From contig RCSZ01000004.1 of assembly GCA_014898425.1 (NCBI GenBank), positions 992,001-1,056,000 on the forward strand: DNA of 64,000 nt, read 5' to 3'. Below are positions 60,012 through 64,000 of the stretch, one piece after another; within the stretch, counting starts at the first letter, position 1; each line of letters begins with the position of its first letter. The position numbers were made by a program, and so were the translations under genes. The stretch comes from Botryotinia globosa (Eukaryota > Ascomycota > Leotiomycetes > Helotiales > Sclerotiniaceae). The notes under the pieces were generated by a model. It had not been told where the DNA came from, did not search any database, and saw only the letters and a program-made list of their open reading frames with translations.

Positions 60012-61809
60012 TTAAATCTTCTTCCAAGTCAAGTTTACTTGGTCAGCATCGCGCATTCTCAAAAGAAATTCCATGTCACAGTCTTGGGTGACAGCTAAAG
60101 CTCTCTCTTTTGCCTTTTCTGGGGTTTCATTGTCGTTTTGAACGATACTCACTCGATGACGTAGCAAGATTGCCAAAACTGCGACAAATTCGACCTGAGA
60201 GAACTTTTGGCCAGGAAAATTCTGTGGTCCATCAGACCAAGGGAAAAATGTACTAATGGCAGGAGTAATAACTTTCTCAGTGTTCAATATGCTAGTTTGA
60301 GAAGTCGGATCTGGCGTAGATTGAACCCAGCGAGAAGGGTTCCAAAGCTATGGATCTTCCCAGTACTTTGGATGCATTTGAATTCCGAGTATACTAGGCA
60401 TTACTCCTGTATGGGGTGGTATGACGACAGTCTTCCCTTGTATCTGTAGCGTTTGCGAAATTTCATTGCTCCACTTCGGCAGTGCCATTATGGGCGGAAA
60501 TTGTCGAAGAGTTTCGAGCTATATCGGATTCATTAGAAAAGATGAGAATATAGAAGTGGAAACTCTTGAATGGATTGAGTTACGTACAAGCACAGCTCTA
60601 CACCTGTTAAGCTTCTCGAACAACTTTTCGTATTCCAATAATTCGTCGGCAGCGTCTTTGATGACTTCTTGTAATTCCTCCGTAACCCAATCTTGAACTT
60701 CTGGATGGGCTGCAAGGAGAATCATGCTGAAAGCTAGTGTATTTGCTGTGGTATCGTGCCCAGCGAAGTTTATAACAAAAATATTGCCAAAAATTTCTTC
60801 GATTGCGAGGCCCTTGGAAGGATATTGTGCTGTTTGTCGGGATGTGACCATATCCTCTTTTTAATGTACTCCCAAAGCTCTTACAAAAGAAGTCATTAAA
60901 GTTCCACTGCCGACTTTACCTTTTTTGTGTAAGGTCGACTCTTCATCCAACATATCTTCCATGTATACTTTGAAATCAGTAGCAGCCTTACCCACTAGCC
61001 TCCAAGATTTGGGCATAAAGGGTAGACACAAGTATCGGAAAGGAATAAATATGATCAATATTACATTGTCCATCACAGTTTGCAACGAATCACGATAGCT
61101 ACCAGCTTCACCTGTTCCAGCTTGGGCAGAGCTACGAAACTGATATGATTTCCGAAACCCAGTTGCAGCGAGAACATTCAAAGATAGAGTGCGCGTATCT
61201 TTAGCGGTGGAATTTCCTGAGATTCGGAACGATGATTCCATGCCACCAGTATTTCTTTTGCCTGCCAAACGAACTTCATGATATTTTCGTTGAAGGGTGC
61301 AGCCAAAACTTTTCTGTGTCGTGGCCAATTAGTCCAGTTTGCTGTAGATATACAAGGACCGTAGACCTCGAGAAGAGCTAACAGGAATTAGTTTTCTATT
61401 GATCACCAAATCTGCTGACTGCCAACTTACTGTACATCTTAGAAGGGCGAAGAAAATCTCCGCGTCGAGTAAATATCTCAATAGCATCAGGATCTGCAAC
61501 ATAAATGTAGATATCACAAGGACTGACTAGTCCATATATTGGGCCATATTTCAAATGCGATGTTGCTTTATCGTGAAAATGCCAGCCTCGACGTGAATAA
61601 TGACCAAAATTGCCAAAGTTTATAGGTAATTGATCCAAAACTCTCCACAGAGATGGCTCCAAAACCAGCCAAATCATATTCATTGAGTCCACGGGAAGCC
61701 GAATAAGAGGAATTCCCATCTTTGATGCACGGAGATGGTTGATTTTCATGGCAATGATGCTCCATAGCAAATAACCTAGAGCCAAACCGCTAACAATCTC
61801 AGCAAACAT
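60012..61809 (-). pseudogene. Cytochrome P450 pseudogene lacking the haem cysteine
   Basis: The gene starts with a membrane anchor (MFAEIVSGLALGYLLWS, 61809) and has plausible introns at 61378-61431 and 60519-60587. P450 landmarks are clear: NWPRHRKVLAAPF (C-helix), DTRTLSLNVLAATGF, the I-helix NFAGHDTTANTLAF, ETLRQFPP (K-helix), and the haem loop FFPWSDGPQNFPG. In that loop the invariant Cys is replaced by Phe (TTT at 60216-60218). There is also TAA in frame at 60861-60863, TAG in frame at 60348-60350 within the DP..W.PSRW meander, and a one-base frame shift near 61210-61225 between the C-helix region and DTRTLSLN. Loss of the axial thiolate alone would abolish monooxygenase activity. Not related closely to the intact P450 at 35.7-37.4 kb. 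Confidence 0.85.
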
Positions 61810-62456
61810 ATCGATCTGTTCATGAAGGCTATGTATTGTGGAAAAAGTTTAATCACCAATTTTGAGAAAAGACGAAAATTTAATACCCCAAAAATGTTTT
61901 GGGGTCGTGGTTATGCGGCGAAGAGGCGTAGATAGATCGTCTTTCGGCTGCAAGTATATGCAATTCTCCTGGAAATTTCAAACAGTAAGACGGACATGGT
62001 GCTGGTTCGGCTCGGATATATTCTCTTTTGGTTTTTCTGAGAAATTGAAATTATTCAAACTACTTTTTACTTGCTGGGTTTCTCTTTTGGCGAAATGGTT
62101 GGCTACAAACGTCCGATCCAACCAACTGTTTGATAAAGTTGTGCCCACCAGCCAGCACCTCAATAATTAGAAATTCATACAATCTAGATTCTTTGTTATT
62201 TAATGAGGATATCAGATGTATCTATAGCTCTTCATCATATCTATCTATCTGATTCTATCATCCCATTGAATTTCAAATACCAATAAATCATTCTATGAAC
62301 CGCAAAAAAAGATCCTGTTAAACGTATATTCAAAGAAGCATCAAATATTCAAACATCAATACCGCAAAAATTCTACCACTGCTTCATATCAAATGAAGTC
62401 ATAACCCTATTCACACATCCCCTCTTCCTCTCACCTTTCACCAAACCAAACTAAAC
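61810..62456. other. Intergenic region
   Basis: P450 pseudogene upstream region and GH71 3' flank. AT-rich, no gene seen. Confidence 0.5.
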
Positions 62457-64000
62457 CTAACCCAATCGACAAGCAGTAGGTGGACAATATCCATGATTGC
62501 AACTATAACTACACAGTCCCAAATAACTATCATCTTCTCCTGGCAACGGATACCCTGCTTGATTTGTAATCGGAGGCTCAGGAATTTGAGCGCCATATGA
62601 TAAACATGTACAAGGACCCGGGGGACAATAGCCAAAATTACAGGTAAACTGACAGAGACCGATATAATTTCCTGGACCCCAGCCTGATGTACAGACTGTA
62701 GAGGGAGACGGTGTTGAAGGAGGGGTGGATGTTGAGGAACTGGAAGTAGAGGAAGAAGTTGTGGTCGTAGTGGGAATCATGGAAGTGGTAGAAGTGGTAG
62801 AAATGATCATGCTAGTCGATGTTGTAGTGCTAGAAGACGAGGATGTAGTTGGTATTGGAGGAGTACTTGTGGTATTTGTTGTGGTGATGGGACTAGATGT
62901 TGAAGATGTAGAGGTAGAGGTAGAAGTCGTAGTTATTAAAGTGCTCGTTGAAGTTGTTGTAGTTGGTGGTGGTGGACCATCATTACTAGTACCATTCAAA
63001 GATCCCACATATGCATTGAAGTTGTATTTCTCGCACTTGTCGGCTATATTCAAACCACCATAACCATTCAAGACGGGTCTGCCTTCTCTAGTAACCATAA
63101 AATATTGGTTCCCTATACCCATGGTGAAATTGGTGGTGACGATCCCAGCAGGTACATCAATTGATACAGGAGTCTTATCTCCACTAGTAACAACTAGAGT
63201 GGCTGGTTTTGTAAGAAGAGTGGAGACGAATATATCATCAGCGAGCATTTCGCGTCCATTTGGAGGTCCAAGAGAATCATTCGTGCAGGTAATACCTTTG
63301 GGGGTTGGTCGATACCAATACACAAGCTGATCTTCTGTGACAGTTGGTGTACTCACTCCGGCTTTATAAGCAGCGATATATGGTTTTGAAATTATACGCC
63401 AACCATCGTGAGGAAAGCCGTCAGCCCACTGCGATGAACCGTCATCTTTATGATTTGGCTCCGCTGGAGATATGTAGTGGGATTCGCCGAAATCTAGAGT
63501 GTTCGTGAGCTTAATTTTGCTTTCATGAAGTATCATACTTACCATTCCAAGATATAATTTCAATAAGTGCGGGCTTCATAGCCAACATTTGACTCCACCT
63601 GTCGGTAATGAGTTCTTCGCTTATGAATACCCAGTTCTTAGAGTTAAAATGTGTCGAGAACCATGGAGAAACAGCTAAATGAAAGTCAACGATAATTTCT
63701 ACATCCACAATCATGGGTTACTTACGAGCCATATATGGCTTTCCTTTGAGATATGTGAGGAATTTATCATCCCATGAAGTTGACATTGGACCTGGGATAA
63801 TGCTATTCCCACCATCTGTAGGCCACGCTAACCAAGAAAAAGCACCATCAAATGATGTGGAGAGATAACTTGCTTCGATGGGATCTTGCATCATGGGAAT
63901 GGCAAAAATTGAGTGATTTGTTCCAGCTTTGACAGGTGCCCAATCAAAATAATCTCCCACAAAGGTACTGACAACAGCTCCTCCATTATATTGCATTTGG
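62457..64000 (-). CDS. GH71 alpha-1,3-glucanase (mutanase), 3' part
   Basis: The gene enters from the right edge, so the 5' end is missing. Visible exons: 64000-63727 (partial; donor at about 63725), 63674-63543 and 63493-62457, with introns of 51 and 49 bp. The catalytic GH71 region shows VVSTFVGDYFDWAP, FDGAFSWLAWPTDGGN, KPYMAPVSPWFSTHF, NWVFISEELITDRW and DFGESHYISPAEP, followed by a beta-sandwich-like region. A Ser/Thr-rich linker of about 90 residues comes next, likely O-glycosylated. Two Cys-rich modules end the protein (GPGNYIGLCQFTCNFGYCPP and DSYLGLCSYSCNHGYCPP), resembling CBM24 alpha-1,3-glucan-binding modules. Enzymes of this family attack cell-wall alpha-1,3-glucan in wall remodelling, autolysis or mycoparasitism. 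The second module is shorter and ends at the C-terminus. Confidence 0.92.

Noticed and set aside
62725..63063. Plus-strand Val/Glu-rich frame
   Set aside because: Antisense of the Ser/Thr-rich linker of the GH71 enzyme.

Overview
The window is nuclear DNA of a filamentous ascomycete (Pezizomycotina). Genes carry short GT-AG introns (mostly 46-160 bp) with CTAAC/CTGAC-type branch sites. The gene set (HET-domain protein, P450s, a GH71 alpha-1,3-glucanase with Cys-rich modules, a Pmr1-type Ca/Mn pump, an Ssr4 chromatin-remodelling subunit) is typical of this group. Gene style and intergenic texture suggest Leotiomycetes, perhaps Sclerotiniaceae (Botrytis/Sclerotinia), but that is inference and not proven by the sequence.

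Layout, left half. A Pmr1-like P-type ATPase (+, 675-4085) is followed by an AT-rich block with a perfect AAT microsatellite of about 107 units. A broken HET-domain gene (-, 4895-6729) comes next, then a Reg1-like PP1 regulatory subunit (-, 8094-9356). From about 9.4 to 17.0 kb there is no convincing gene, only many simple repeats. After it come an F-box-like protein (-, 17028-19013), a seven-exon GH15 hydrolase (-, 19949-22459), a small TIR element (23006-23420), an SLC35-type transporter (+, 24964-27013), an Rtg2/Ppx-GppA protein (-, 27710-29575), Ssr4 (-, 30645-33022) and a two-exon unknown gene (-, 33473-34398).

Layout, right half. An intact cytochrome P450 (-, 35659-37352), an RBM42-like RNA-binding protein (-, 38273-39400) and 6-phosphogluconate dehydrogenase (+, 41388-43210) come first. 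Two decaying genes follow (45364-46486 and 46906-47434), then a sphingoid-base kinase (+, 48299-49980), a second TIR element (50593-50971), a secreted GH5 hydrolase (+, 51201-52752) and an 887-residue coiled-coil protein of unknown function (-, 53060-55888). The right end holds a broken zinc-knuckle gene (58129-59591), a broken P450 that has lost its haem cysteine (60012-61809) and the 3' part of a GH71 glucanase (-, 62457 to the window edge).

Intact genes are mostly core functions: Golgi ion homeostasis, PP1 and retrograde signalling, chromatin remodelling, the pentose phosphate pathway, sphingolipid signalling and wall-glucan hydrolysis. I see no obvious co-regulated metabolic cluster. The most notable features are the five decaying genes (in-frame stops, frameshifts, small tandem duplications), two AT-rich MITE-like elements with TA target sites, the giant AAT tract, and recurrent perfect palindromes (TACCTAGGTA, plus TACTCCGTA) confined to intergenic DNA. 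All exon joins were inferred by eye from splice consensus and reading frame; no database search was possible.
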